Of a DNA stretch of 14,767 bases, positions 6,746-13,146 are shown one piece after another. Below the pieces are notes generated by a model, which saw only the letters and a program-made list of their open reading frames with translations, made no database searches and was not told where the DNA came from. This DNA comes from an uncultured Oscillospiraceae bacterium (GTDB lineage Bacteria > Bacillota > Clostridia > Oscillospirales > Oscillospiraceae), in the NCBI GenBank assembly GCA_900751035.1, contig CAADSF010000181.1, forward strand, positions 1-14,767, written 5' to 3'. Position numbers and translations under genes: made by a program. Every line of letters starts with the position of its first letter. The stretch's first letter is position 1.

Positions 6746-8041
6746 TCAGTTTGCGAGGTACTTTTCGCGTTCGCCTTCCGGCACGAGCGCGCCGCCCGTC
6801 GCCCAGACGATGTGCGCGGCATTCTCCCAGTGCGCGCCAAGGCCGCCGCTTTCGAGATAATCCGTCATCTTGGACAGCTCCACCGCACCGGCAAAGCCCG
6901 CGCAGGCGGACGGCTCGACAAAAAGTCTCTCCGTCTCGTGCAGGGCGTGAAGGTCTGTGAACAAACGCTCGTCCGACACCGTGAAACCACCGCCGACGAT
7001 CTCCTTGACCGTCTCCCCCACGAAGCCCGAGGGGCGGCTGACGGCGAGTCCGTCCGCCGCGGTGCGGCCCGTCAGGCCAATATCCTGCACGCAGATCGCA
7101 TTCTGCAAGCCGCTGGCGAGGCCGAGCAGCATGCACGGCGCTTCCACCGGCTCAGCGAAGTAGACGTGTGCCGCGTCGCCGAACTCCTGCTTCAAGCCAA
7201 AGCAGATACCGCCCGGCGCGCCGCCGACGCCGCAGGGAATGTAAACGAGCAGCGGGTGCTCGTCGTCCACCGTGACATCCTGCTCGGCGAGCTGCGCCTT
7301 GAGCCGCCGCGCAGCCACAGCGTAGCCGAGGAAGAGGTCGACAGAGTTTTCATCGTCGATAAAATAGCTTCTCGGGTCCTCCGCCGCGCGCTCGCGGCCC
7401 TTCTGCACGGCGTAGGAGTAGTCCGCGCCGTATTCGAGCACCGTTACGCCCTTTGCGCGCAGCAGGTCCTTTTTCCACTGCCGCGCGTCCGCGCTCATGT
7501 GGACCGTGACCCTGTAGCCGAGCGCCGCGCCCATGATGCCGATGCTCAGCCCCAGATTGCCCGTCGAGCCGACGTGCAGCTCATACTGCGAGAAAAAGTT
7601 GCGGAACGCGCGCGTGGCAAACACGCTGTAATCATCGCGCATCTCGACCAGCCGGTTCGCAAGCGCTAAGTCCTCCGTGTGCTTGAGCACCGCGTAGCAG
7701 CCGCCGCGTGCCTTGACGCTGCCCGCGACGGGCAGGTCGCTGTCGCGCTTCAAGAAGAGCTTGCCTGCAAGCTGCGCACCTTCATTTTCATTGAGCCACG
7801 CGCGCATGTTTTCAATTTCCGTCAGCGGCGATTCGATGAGGCCGCGATCAGCCGCGGTCTCGGGAAATACCTTCTTGATGAACGGAGCGAAGCGCTCCAG
7901 CCGCGCCTCGGCGTCATCGACATCCGCGCGCGTGAGCGGCAGCGCAGTGAGCGCGGTTTCCGCGCTCCCGACATTCGGGTTCATCCAGGCGCTCTCATGG
8001 CGCAGCTGCAATTCCCTGACAAATTCCTTACTGTTGAGCAT
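6746..8041 (-). CDS. dsdA: D-serine ammonia-lyase (D-serine dehydratase)
   Basis: This is a 431-residue PLP enzyme that converts D-serine to pyruvate and ammonia in the cytoplasm. The length is close to E. coli DsdA (about 440). The PLP lysine lies in VAGSVKARGG (K110), the phosphate-binding loop is GSTGNLGLS (about 158-166), and CGVGGAPGG and AEPVEAPCMLLG are further family blocks. The ATG at 8041-8039 is preferred: AGGAGT at 8054-8049 is seven bases upstream, whereas a GTG at 8050 lies within that site. The start overlaps the yvcK stop by one base (TAATG), so the two are coupled. Possible roles are detoxifying or using D-serine released from cell walls or the host. The specificity is inferred from family motifs; other PLP ammonia-lyases are less likely given the length and the N-terminal extension. 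Confidence 0.9.
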   Translation of the reverse strand: MLNSKEFVRELQLRHESAWMNPNVGSAETALTALPLTRADVDDAEARLERFAPFIKKVFPETAADRGLIESPLTEIENMRAWLNENEGAQLAGKLFLKRDSDLPVAGSVKARGGCYAVLKHTEDLALANRLVEMRDDYSVFATRAFRNFFSQYELHVGSTGNLGLSIGIMGAALGYRVTVHMSADARQWKKDLLRAKGVTVLEYGADYSYAVQKGRERAAEDPRSYFIDDENSVDLFLGYAVAARRLKAQLAEQDVTVDDEHPLLVYIPCGVGGAPGGICFGLKQEFGDAAHVYFAEPVEAPCMLLGLASGLQNAICVQDIGLTGRTAADGLAVSRPSGFVGETVKEIVGGGFTVSDERLFTDLHALHETERLFVEPSACAGFAGAVELSKMTDYLESGGLGAHWENAAHIVWATGGALVPEGEREKYLAN

Positions 8042-9093
8042 TATTTCCACTCCTGTTCTTCCGTAATGTACTGCTGGGTGCCGCGGTAGATGCGCACCGT
8101 GCGCTCGCGGTAGAGCTCCATGACCGCCTGCGCCAGCAGCGCCGGGTCATGGCGGGCGTAGCCGCCCTGCGCCGAGAGCAGCGGGTATTCCGCGAGCGCG
8201 ATTCCCAGCGCCGCGATGCGCTCGCGGTCGACGCGCAGCAGCTCCGCGTCCTCTTCACTGTATCGCGCGGCAAGCTCATGCGGGATGGGCGCATTGTTGG
8301 CAAGGCAGAGGTCGATGATCCCCTCCCGCCCGTGACGCTGCAGGGCTTCCAGATGATCGGCGGCGGTGTAGCCCTCGGTCTCGCCGTCCTGCGTCATGAT
8401 GTTGCAGATGTAAAACTTCTGCGCGTGCGACGCGCGGATCGCGTCGGCCACGCCGTCGACGAGCAGGTTCGGGATCACGCTCGTATAAAGGCTGCCGGGG
8501 CCGAGCAGAATGAGGTCGGCCTCTGAAATGGCATGGAGCGCATCGGGCAGCGCCTTTGGGCGCTCCGGCACGAGCGAAACATGGTGGATACGGCAGTCCT
8601 GCTGCTTTTTCGCGTTGAAGATATGCGATTCGCCCACAACGCGCGCGCCGTTTTCAAACACGGCCTCGAGCTGTACATCCGCGTTCGTCACCGGCAGCAC
8701 GCGGCCCGAGATCGCCAGCACCTGTCCCATCATGGCGACGGCCTCTTCAAAGCTCCCCGCCATGCCGTTGAGCGCCGCAAGCAGCAGGTTTCCGAACGAC
8801 TGCCCCTTGAGCTGTCCCTCGGGAAAGCGATAGCCGAGAAGCTGCTCCATCACAGGCTCGGTGTTCGCGAGCGCCTGCATACATTGCCGCACGTCGCCCG
8901 GCGGCAGAATACCCATTTCACGGCGCAGCACGCCGCTCCCGCCGCCGTCGTCCGCCACCGTGACGATGGCCGTCAGGCGGTCTGTATATTTTTTCAATCC
9001 CCGCAGCATCGTCGACAAGCCCGTGCCGCCGCCGATAGCGGCGATCTTCGGCCCCGCGGCGCAGCGGGAGGACGCACTACTCTCATATATCAT
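8041..9093 (-). CDS. yvcK: YvcK/CofD-like (UPF0052) gluconeogenesis factor-type protein
   Basis: This 350-residue cytoplasmic protein belongs to the YvcK branch of the CofD-like family. In Bacillus YvcK binds UDP-GlcNAc, is needed for growth on gluconeogenic carbon sources and affects cell shape. Visible signatures are the N-terminal GGGTGLS nucleotide-sugar loop (about 21-27), TVADDGGGSGVLRREMGILPPGDVRQ (about 45-70, shown here only as a landmark), GNLLLAALN, and the LLGPGSLYTSVIPNLLV block. The start at 9093 is chosen because AAGGGG (9108-9103) lies nine bases upstream; an in-frame ATG at 9117 has no ribosome binding site. The gene usually sits between rapZ and whiA in Firmicutes, but neither neighbour is here; instead it overlaps dsdA by one base. 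Confidence 0.9.
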   Translation of the reverse strand: MIYESSASSRCAAGPKIAAIGGGTGLSTMLRGLKKYTDRLTAIVTVADDGGGSGVLRREMGILPPGDVRQCMQALANTEPVMEQLLGYRFPEGQLKGQSFGNLLLAALNGMAGSFEEAVAMMGQVLAISGRVLPVTNADVQLEAVFENGARVVGESHIFNAKKQQDCRIHHVSLVPERPKALPDALHAISEADLILLGPGSLYTSVIPNLLVDGVADAIRASHAQKFYICNIMTQDGETEGYTAADHLEALQRHGREGIIDLCLANNAPIPHELAARYSEEDAELLRVDRERIAALGIALAEYPLLSAQGGYARHDPALLAQAVMELYRERTVRIYRGTQQYITEEQEWK

Positions 9094-9136
9094 AGGGAAT
9101 TTCCCCTTCAAGCGCATATTTTTCTATGATAAAGGT

Positions 9137-9145
9137 AGTATAGCA
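9137..9145 (-). promoter_or_regulatory. Predicted extended -10 promoter of yvcK-dsdA
   Basis: On the minus strand, TGC-TATACT (9145-9137) is an extended -10 element. A weak -35 (TTCCAT) lies 18 bases upstream. Transcription would start near 9130, about 37 bases before the chosen yvcK start, which also argues against the 9117 start. Confidence 0.45.
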
Positions 9146-9274
9146 GGCTTTCAAGCAAAATGGAAGTGGTCAAGCGATACAAGTTTTTTCATTTTTTGCA
9201 CCCAACATGATAATGTTATACAAAATTCGTATTCTTCTGTCGATTTTTACTGATTCGATGTTTTCACCGCATTG

Positions 9275-9303
9275 TTGCTTTTATCGCCGCACTGTGGTAG
9301 GAT
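9275..9303 (+). promoter_or_regulatory. Predicted promoter of the thioesterase-DUF3783 unit
   Basis: TTGCTT (9275-9280) and TAGGAT (9298-9303) are separated by 17 bases, and the gene starts at 9335 with AAAGGAG between. The rest of the 9146-9274 gap is AT-rich, with a further TATACA-like element near 9216, and holds nothing else that I can identify. Confidence 0.4.
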
Positions 9304-9334
9304 ACGACAGTAACAATGTCAAAGGAGCACTTTC

Positions 9335-9772
9335 ATGGAACAGCTCACGGCCGCCCAGCAGGCGGCGGAATTGAACAAGAAGAATCTTTTTGCCACCTAT
9401 AATCACATTGAAGCGGAATTTGTCGAGCCCGACCACGCGATCTTCAAGCTTGAGATCCGCCCCGAGAGCAAGAATCCCTACGGTATCGTGCACGGCGGCG
9501 CGATCTACACGATGGCCGACAACGCCACGGGCTACGCCGCCCACACGGATGGTCGATCCTACGTGACGCAGGGCAGCTCGATGCATTTTCTCCGCAACCA
9601 GTCGGAGGGCGTCGTGCGCGCGGACGCCAAAGTCCGCCACCGCGGCAGAACGACCTGCCTTGTCAATGTGGACATTTTAGGCGAGGGCGGCAAGCTCCTC
9701 GCCACGGGCGAGTTCACCTATTTCTGCATCGACCCCGATATCATGGCACAGAAGGCCGCGCAGCACCGCTGA
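9335..9772 (+). CDS. PaaI-family hotdog-fold thioesterase
   Basis: This 145-residue single hotdog domain protein probably hydrolyses an acyl-CoA thioester in the cytoplasm, probably as a homotetramer as in the PaaI family. The signature YGIVHGGAIYTMADNATGYA (residues 49-68) contains the HGG turn (H53-G55) and the acidic D62 expected near the active site. The strand pattern ending in KVRHRGRTTCLVNVDI and LLATGEFTYFCI completes the fold. The ATG at 9335 follows AAAGGAG (9321-9327) by seven bases. The next gene begins 13 bases after its stop, so the two are cotranscribed. Substrate is unknown; nothing nearby points to phenylacetate degradation. Confidence 0.88.
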   Translation: MEQLTAAQQAAELNKKNLFATYNHIEAEFVEPDHAIFKLEIRPESKNPYGIVHGGAIYTMADNATGYAAHTDGRSYVTQGSSMHFLRNQSEGVVRADAKVRHRGRTTCLVNVDILGEGGKLLATGEFTYFCIDPDIMAQKAAQHR

Positions 9773-9785
9773 GGAGGGTTTGACC

Positions 9786-10193
9786 ATGGCATGTGCACTG
9801 CTTTACAATTTCAAGGACGCCGCACGGCTGCAAAAGGTCCGCTTCGCGCTCTTCAAGCTCGGTGTGAGCGGGCGCGTCGTCGCGCCGGAGGAGCTTTCGC
9901 AGCCGATCGGCTATCTCTGCGATCTTGAGGGCTTCTCCCCTGTCGAGGAAACCGTCGAGGGCGGCTTTTCCGACGAGATGCTCGTGCTCTGCGGTCTTTC
10001 CGGTCCGCAGCTCGACGCGCTGCTCTCGTCTCTTCGCCGCAGCCGCGTGATCGTCGCGCTCAAGGCCGTCGTCACCGAGGACAATGCCGCGTGGAGTTCG
10101 CTCCAGCTGCACGACGAGCTCCGTCAGGAACACGAGGCGATGAAGGGCACGCGCCCCAAGGATGCCGAAAAACGCTCCGCGCACCGCAAATAA
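9786..10193 (+). CDS. DUF3783 domain protein
   Basis: This 135-residue cytoplasmic protein begins MACALLYNF. The DUF3783 match is at about 55-118, with DEMLVLCGLSGPQLDALL, then LKAVVTEDNAAWSSLQLHDEL and a basic tail. The ALKAVxTxxNxxWxxxxLxxEL pattern is the hallmark of the family as I recall it. No catalytic motif is evident and the function is unknown. The ATG at 9786 has AGGAGG (9772-9777) eight bases upstream; this site overlaps the end of the thioesterase gene (stop at 9770-9772), so the two are likely translationally linked. Confidence 0.78.
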   Translation: MACALLYNFKDAARLQKVRFALFKLGVSGRVVAPEELSQPIGYLCDLEGFSPVEETVEGGFSDEMLVLCGLSGPQLDALLSSLRRSRVIVALKAVVTEDNAAWSSLQLHDELRQEHEAMKGTRPKDAEKRSAHRK

Positions 10194-10196
10194 CCC

Positions 10197-10225
10197 TTGC
10201 AACCGCGCAGAGCAGGCGGTATAAT
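10197..10225 (+). promoter_or_regulatory. Strong sigma-A-like promoter upstream of the broken tRNA-Pro
   Basis: TTGCAA (10197-10202), a 17-base spacer and a perfect TATAAT (10220-10225) start four bases after the DUF3783 stop codon. It points at the tRNA-Pro 5' fragment and is probably the original promoter of that tRNA gene. Confidence 0.6.
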
Positions 10226-10252
10226 AATAGGGCTTCAAATCGAAGCCCTATT
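10226..10252 (+). terminator. 11-bp hairpin directly after the -10 box
   Basis: AATAGGGCTTC (10226-10236) pairs perfectly with GAAGCCCTATT (10242-10252) around AAATC. It may terminate the thioesterase-DUF3783 transcript, but no T-run follows, and its position at the predicted start site of the promoter at 10197-10225 allows a different role, such as a 5' stem of a short RNA. Confidence 0.4.
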
Positions 10253-10268
10253 CAAGTATCAATAGTAT

Positions 10269-10308
10269 CCGGGTATAGCGAAGTTGGTATCGCGCCTGCT
10301 TTGGGAGC
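10269..10308 (+). pseudogene. tRNA-Pro(UGG) 5' half, truncated in the anticodon stem
   Basis: The segment reads as the first 40 nucleotides of a proline tRNA: acceptor strand CCGGGTA, bases 8-9 TA, a D-arm GCGA/TCGC closing AGTTGGTA, a 5' anticodon strand CCTGC and the loop TTTGGGA with anticodon TGG. Only the first two bases of the 3' anticodon strand pair; after 10308 no variable loop, T-arm or 3' acceptor strand can be found. It therefore cannot give a mature tRNA. Its sequence differs from the complete tRNA-Pro at 10493, so it is not a recent duplicate of that copy. It is probably a relic of insertion or recombination in a tRNA gene. Confidence 0.65.
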
Positions 10309-10393
10309 GCCGTGGCGGTATCCGGGACAGGGTGAGGCGAAACGCCGCAAAGCCTTGTGACGCCTGTGTTTGCGGGATTTCTCCCGGTTGCTG

Positions 10394-10434
10394 AAAGCGG
10401 CATAAAAGCGGCTTTGACCACATAAATGACCACA
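10394..10434. repeat. Paired 8-base direct repeats (possible integrase arm sites)
   Basis: AAAGCGGC occurs at 10394-10401 and 10405-10412, and TGACCACA at 10415-10422 and 10427-10434. Each pair is offset by 11-12 bases, about one helical turn, and the pairs follow each other directly. Such phased short repeats are typical of arm-type binding sites of tyrosine integrases. A small hairpin, CGGGA/TCCCG (10373-10386), lies just upstream. The rest of 10309-10447 holds no gene. Confidence 0.4.
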
Positions 10435-10447
10435 GACAGAAAAATCT

Positions 10448-10475
10448 TTGATTTTCTCCCCCTCCGTGGTATAAT
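10448..10475 (+). promoter_or_regulatory. Promoter of tRNA-Pro(UGG)
   Basis: TTGATT (10448-10453), a 16-base spacer and a perfect TATAAT (10470-10475) lie 17 bases before the first base of the tRNA. Confidence 0.65.
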
Positions 10476-10492
10476 GGCAGAAAAGTGAATAA

Positions 10493-10568
10493 CCGGGTGT
10501 GGCTCAACTGGTAGGGCGCGACATTTGGGATGTCGAGGTTGGGTGTTCAAGTCACCTCACTCGGACCA
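10493..10568 (+). tRNA. tRNA-Pro, anticodon UGG
   Basis: This is a complete 76-base cloverleaf. The acceptor CCGGGTG pairs with CACTCGG (one G-U), the D-stem is GCTC/GGGC, and the anticodon stem CGACA/TGTCG holds the loop TTTGGGA, giving anticodon UGG. The T-stem GGGTG/CACCT (one G-U) closes TTCAAGT. Discriminator A is followed by an encoded CCA (10566-10568). It marks the left side of the AT-rich island, and its 3' end is a typical target for tyrosine integrases. Confidence 0.95.
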
Positions 10569-10607
10569 AAATCCCTCTGAAATCAATGATTTCAGAGGGA
10601 TTTTCTT
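10569..10607 (+). terminator. Terminator of tRNA-Pro
   Basis: Starting from the last base of the encoded CCA, AAAATCCCTCTGAAAT (10568-10583) pairs perfectly with ATTTCAGAGGGATTTT (10589-10604) around CAATG, followed by CTT. It is a strong Rho-independent terminator that ends the tRNA transcript. Confidence 0.9.
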
Positions 10608-10682
10608 ATTCTTTGTCTATTGCGGCGCAAACATTGAACTTGTTATTCTTAACATATAATTTCGACAAGTGTAGACTTAATA

Positions 10683-10711
10683 TTGTAATTTTTGCCGAAG
10701 TACAGTATAAT
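10683..10711 (+). promoter_or_regulatory. Predicted promoter of the HEPN-RT cassette
   Basis: TTGTAA (10683-10688), a 17-base spacer and TATAAT (10706-10711) put the start near 10718, within a TTAATTAA palindrome (10711-10718). A second perfect TATAAT lies 51 bases upstream (10655-10660), flanked by the inverted repeat ACTTGT (10638-10643) and ACAAGT (10665-10670), which could be another promoter or an operator. Confidence 0.6.
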
Positions 10712-10717
10712 TAATTA

Positions 10718-10799
10718 ACGGTAGGTCTCTGCGCCGCCAAGGCAGCCGTACAGTCTTCACTGTATGTCTGTTTCACTTTAACATATGGGGTGAAAAAGC
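10718..10799 (+). other. Structured leader ahead of the HEPN-RT cassette
   Basis: The roughly 80-base 5' leader is more GC-rich than its flanks. It contains the hairpin TACAGT-CTTC-ACTGTA (10749-10764) and a possible stem CTGC/GCAG around 10729-10745. It could be a regulatory leader or the non-coding RNA that some defence reverse transcriptases use as a template. No gene was found in 10608-10799. Confidence 0.3.
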
Positions 10800-11252
10800 A
10801 TGTCTGTATTTGACGATTTTGATTTGATATTAGATTATGCGCATATGTGGAACTGGGCGCCAGATTGGTATTTGGCCCAAAGCATCTATAAGAAGTTCCC
10901 TGAATCGTACTCCATTCTCACCCCATTTGCTTATTCCTATTTGGAAGAAATGATCCGTACAACAACATCGGATTACGAATTACCTCTGTTTGATCGTGAC
11001 AAACAACCTGTGAAGGTTAGCGTTGGTATGGCTCTAATTGCATTGGCGATTAAAGAAAACCAAAACAACCCTGACTATGTTGCCTTATTAGAACAAGCCA
11101 AACGGCACTTTAAGTATACACAAATATCTATTGATGAAAATGGACGAAACAGCGTTATGCACGGAAGGATTCATCCTCGGTTTTGGACCAAAGAGTCATT
11201 TGAACAACTCATCCATGATATCGCAGTACTCTCAAAATATTCACGATTCTGA
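10800..11252 (+). CDS. HEPN-like small protein, partner of the reverse transcriptase
   Basis: This 150-residue, apparently all-helical soluble protein has no family I can name with certainty. Near its C-terminus, GRNSVMHGRIHP (residues 115-126) carries R116-N117-xxx-H121, the RNxxxH motif of HEPN domains, many of which are RNases in abortive-infection and toxin systems. The N-terminal 60 residues are aromatic-rich (MWNWAPDWYLAQSIY). The ATG at 10800 is supported by GGGGTG at 10787-10792, seven bases upstream. It is the first gene of an AT-rich two-gene cassette, 82 bases before the reverse transcriptase start. The RT neighbour recalls AbiA, where a HEPN domain is fused to the RT. It may instead be a non-catalytic HEPN-fold adaptor; an RNase role is inference. 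Confidence 0.6.
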   Translation: MSVFDDFDLILDYAHMWNWAPDWYLAQSIYKKFPESYSILTPFAYSYLEEMIRTTTSDYELPLFDRDKQPVKVSVGMALIALAIKENQNNPDYVALLEQAKRHFKYTQISIDENGRNSVMHGRIHPRFWTKESFEQLIHDIAVLSKYSRF

Positions 11253-11334
11253 CTCGATTCGATAGTACCACCTAAATCACTGTCAAGAATAATTTCCCGT
11301 GTGTTACGCCTATTCTGGCAAGGAGGACACATTT

Positions 11335-13047
11335 ATGTTTAATACAGAGAATTTACTTCGAAACGAAGTATTTCCCGCTGAATTACCACCTTGTTTCAGC
11401 ACTGATGATTTAGCAGCAAATGCAACGCTTGCCATTGCGACATCAAATTCATTTGGCCAGGGCTATTCAATCCCACTTACATATAGTGGCTACAAGTCAG
11501 AATCTTCACGTAGAAAATTCGCCTTACCAAATCCATATCATTATTGTAAGGCCGTTGATTTTATTGTAAAAAACGAGTCTCAAATAAAAGCGATACTTGA
11601 GAAAAGCAAGTATTCGCTGACCGCTCCAATTGAGCGTCAGCCCAGACAGAAGCAGCCATATGCTAAACGTTCAAATACCGTTTTAGATACTAAACGTGAA
11701 ATCGAGTGCTTATTCCAAGAAAATCGATATGAAATACGTTTAGATATTAATGCTTTCTTTGATAACATATATACACACTGTATCCCTTGGGTTGTGCATG
11801 GTATTGCAGTTGCAAAAAAGCACCGCAACGACATGACATTACTCGGCAATCAGCTGGATAAATTAATGCGAGCATTAAACTACGACCAAACGAATGGAAT
11901 TCTTGTAGGCGATGCTGTTTCTCGCATTATCTCCGAAATCATCTTATGCTCCGTAGATGAACAAATAAGCAAGAAATTTCCTGAAATTTCTTGCTGCCGC
12001 TTTGTTGACGATTACTACATTTATGTATCGAAAAGTTCTCAGATTCAAGAAATCATCTCATACATTAGGACTTGTCTTGCGCAATATGAACTGAGCTTCA
12101 ACGAAAACAAAATTAGAATTACCGAAGGTCCCTTTTTGTATGGCAATCCATGGGTTGAAGAGATTAAGCAGTATATACATCTCCAGCCTGATATGTTTCT
12201 TACAAAATTGATTATTGAATATAATAAATGCAAGGATATAGCAATTCTAAAGTACGGTCTTAAAGTGATTTCTTACCATCATTACACAAAAAACAGTTGG
12301 CCTGCAATACAATCCAGATTGATAAATTTATGGACTCGTTTTCCATCTCTGTCTGACCGAATTGTAGATGTTTTTTGGAACAACAAGGATTTAATAAAGA
12401 TTAATGCATTAAAGCGCGCAATCTATAGTGTCATCGACGAAAGCATACTTTTGAATAGAGAGCAAGAGCTAATTTGGGCTGTTTGGTTTGTTAAGGTATT
12501 TGATATTTCTATCTCCCAAGCCTGTATTACTAAAGTCCTAAAGACCACGAATGAACTTGCGATTATCATAATGTTAGATATTGTCCATTCCTCAGGTCAG
12601 GAGAATGTTGCTGCTATTCTCCAGCAACGGAAAAACCTTCATAATTATCTTAAAAGCGAGGATACAAACGAAAAGGGCAGTCCAAACTCACTGATGTGGA
12701 CGTCTCATTGGTTGCTTGCATACGAATCAACTAAAAATCAGTGGCTTAAGCTGCCTGGAATACCTTTTGAATACGCCAAGAAAAATAGGTTTTTTAATGA
12801 ACTTTTGAATCGAAATGTGAAGTTTTATAACCCTGGTTTTTCGTATTCCAACCCTTCTAATAAATTTCATAACCCTGAATTTGCTACACGTTCCGAGTTA
12901 TACAATGCTTTGCGTAAAATGAAAAAATCAATTCTCGAACAGTTGGAAGGCGCTGGCTTGGAAACCCCATCTTCTCTCACACCAGAAGAGGAAGACCTTT
13001 TCAGCAAGTTTATTGAAGCACTGCAGGCAGACGAAACGATTTATTAA
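11335..13047 (+). CDS. Reverse transcriptase, UG/Abi (defence-associated) type
   Basis: This is a 570-residue RNA-directed DNA polymerase. Upstream of the palm, an FPAELPPCFSTDDL segment (13-26) and RRKFALPNP (59-67) recall the N-terminal region of UG/Abi reverse transcriptases. Motif A is RLDINAFFDNIYTH (D137), motif B NGILVGDAVSRIISEI (187-202), motif C RFVDDYYIYV (catalytic D225 and D226) and motif D LSFNENKI (253-260). Motif B lacks the PQG of group II intron and retron enzymes. The C-terminal 300 or so residues are helical with no recognisable nuclease or maturase domain. The ATG at 11335 has AAGGAGG (11320-11326) eight bases upstream, better than the in-frame GTG at 11299. AT-rich codon use differs from the chromosomal genes. 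A role in phage defence is likely from type and context; the exact UG class cannot be set by eye. Confidence 0.85.
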   Translation: MFNTENLLRNEVFPAELPPCFSTDDLAANATLAIATSNSFGQGYSIPLTYSGYKSESSRRKFALPNPYHYCKAVDFIVKNESQIKAILEKSKYSLTAPIERQPRQKQPYAKRSNTVLDTKREIECLFQENRYEIRLDINAFFDNIYTHCIPWVVHGIAVAKKHRNDMTLLGNQLDKLMRALNYDQTNGILVGDAVSRIISEIILCSVDEQISKKFPEISCCRFVDDYYIYVSKSSQIQEIISYIRTCLAQYELSFNENKIRITEGPFLYGNPWVEEIKQYIHLQPDMFLTKLIIEYNKCKDIAILKYGLKVISYHHYTKNSWPAIQSRLINLWTRFPSLSDRIVDVFWNNKDLIKINALKRAIYSVIDESILLNREQELIWAVWFVKVFDISISQACITKVLKTTNELAIIIMLDIVHSSGQENVAAILQQRKNLHNYLKSEDTNEKGSPNSLMWTSHWLLAYESTKNQWLKLPGIPFEYAKKNRFFNELLNRNVKFYNPGFSYSNPSNKFHNPEFATRSELYNALRKMKKSILEQLEGAGLETPSSLTPEEEDLFSKFIEALQADETIY

Positions 13048-13095
13048 CTTTCCTTCTTAATAAAGGAGCATCCTCAATTGTAAGCTATAACAATG

Positions 13096-13140
13096 AAAAA
13101 CACCGCCCCGGGTATCGATTATTCGGCACCCAGGGCGGCG
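13096..13140 (-). terminator. Terminator of the recombinase gene, between convergent genes
   Basis: CCGCCC-C-GGGT (13103-13113) pairs with CACCC-A-GGGCGG (13128-13138) with one internal mismatch. On the minus strand the stem is followed by GTG and then TTTTT (complement of 13096-13100), so it works mainly for the leftward recombinase transcript. It may also protect the 3' end of the RT mRNA. The remaining bases 13048-13095 show nothing. Confidence 0.75.
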
Positions 13141-13146
13141 CATATT

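Noticed and set aside
10248..10550. Minus-strand open frame of 100 codons across the tRNA-Pro region
   Set aside because: It runs through a complete tRNA and its promoter and shows no start signal; better explained as non-coding.
11335..13047. Reverse transcriptase as part of a group II intron or a retron
   Set aside because: Motif B and C context are of UG/Abi type, no maturase or HNH domain and no intron domain V/VI structure follow, and no msr/msd-like inverted repeat array is visible upstream.
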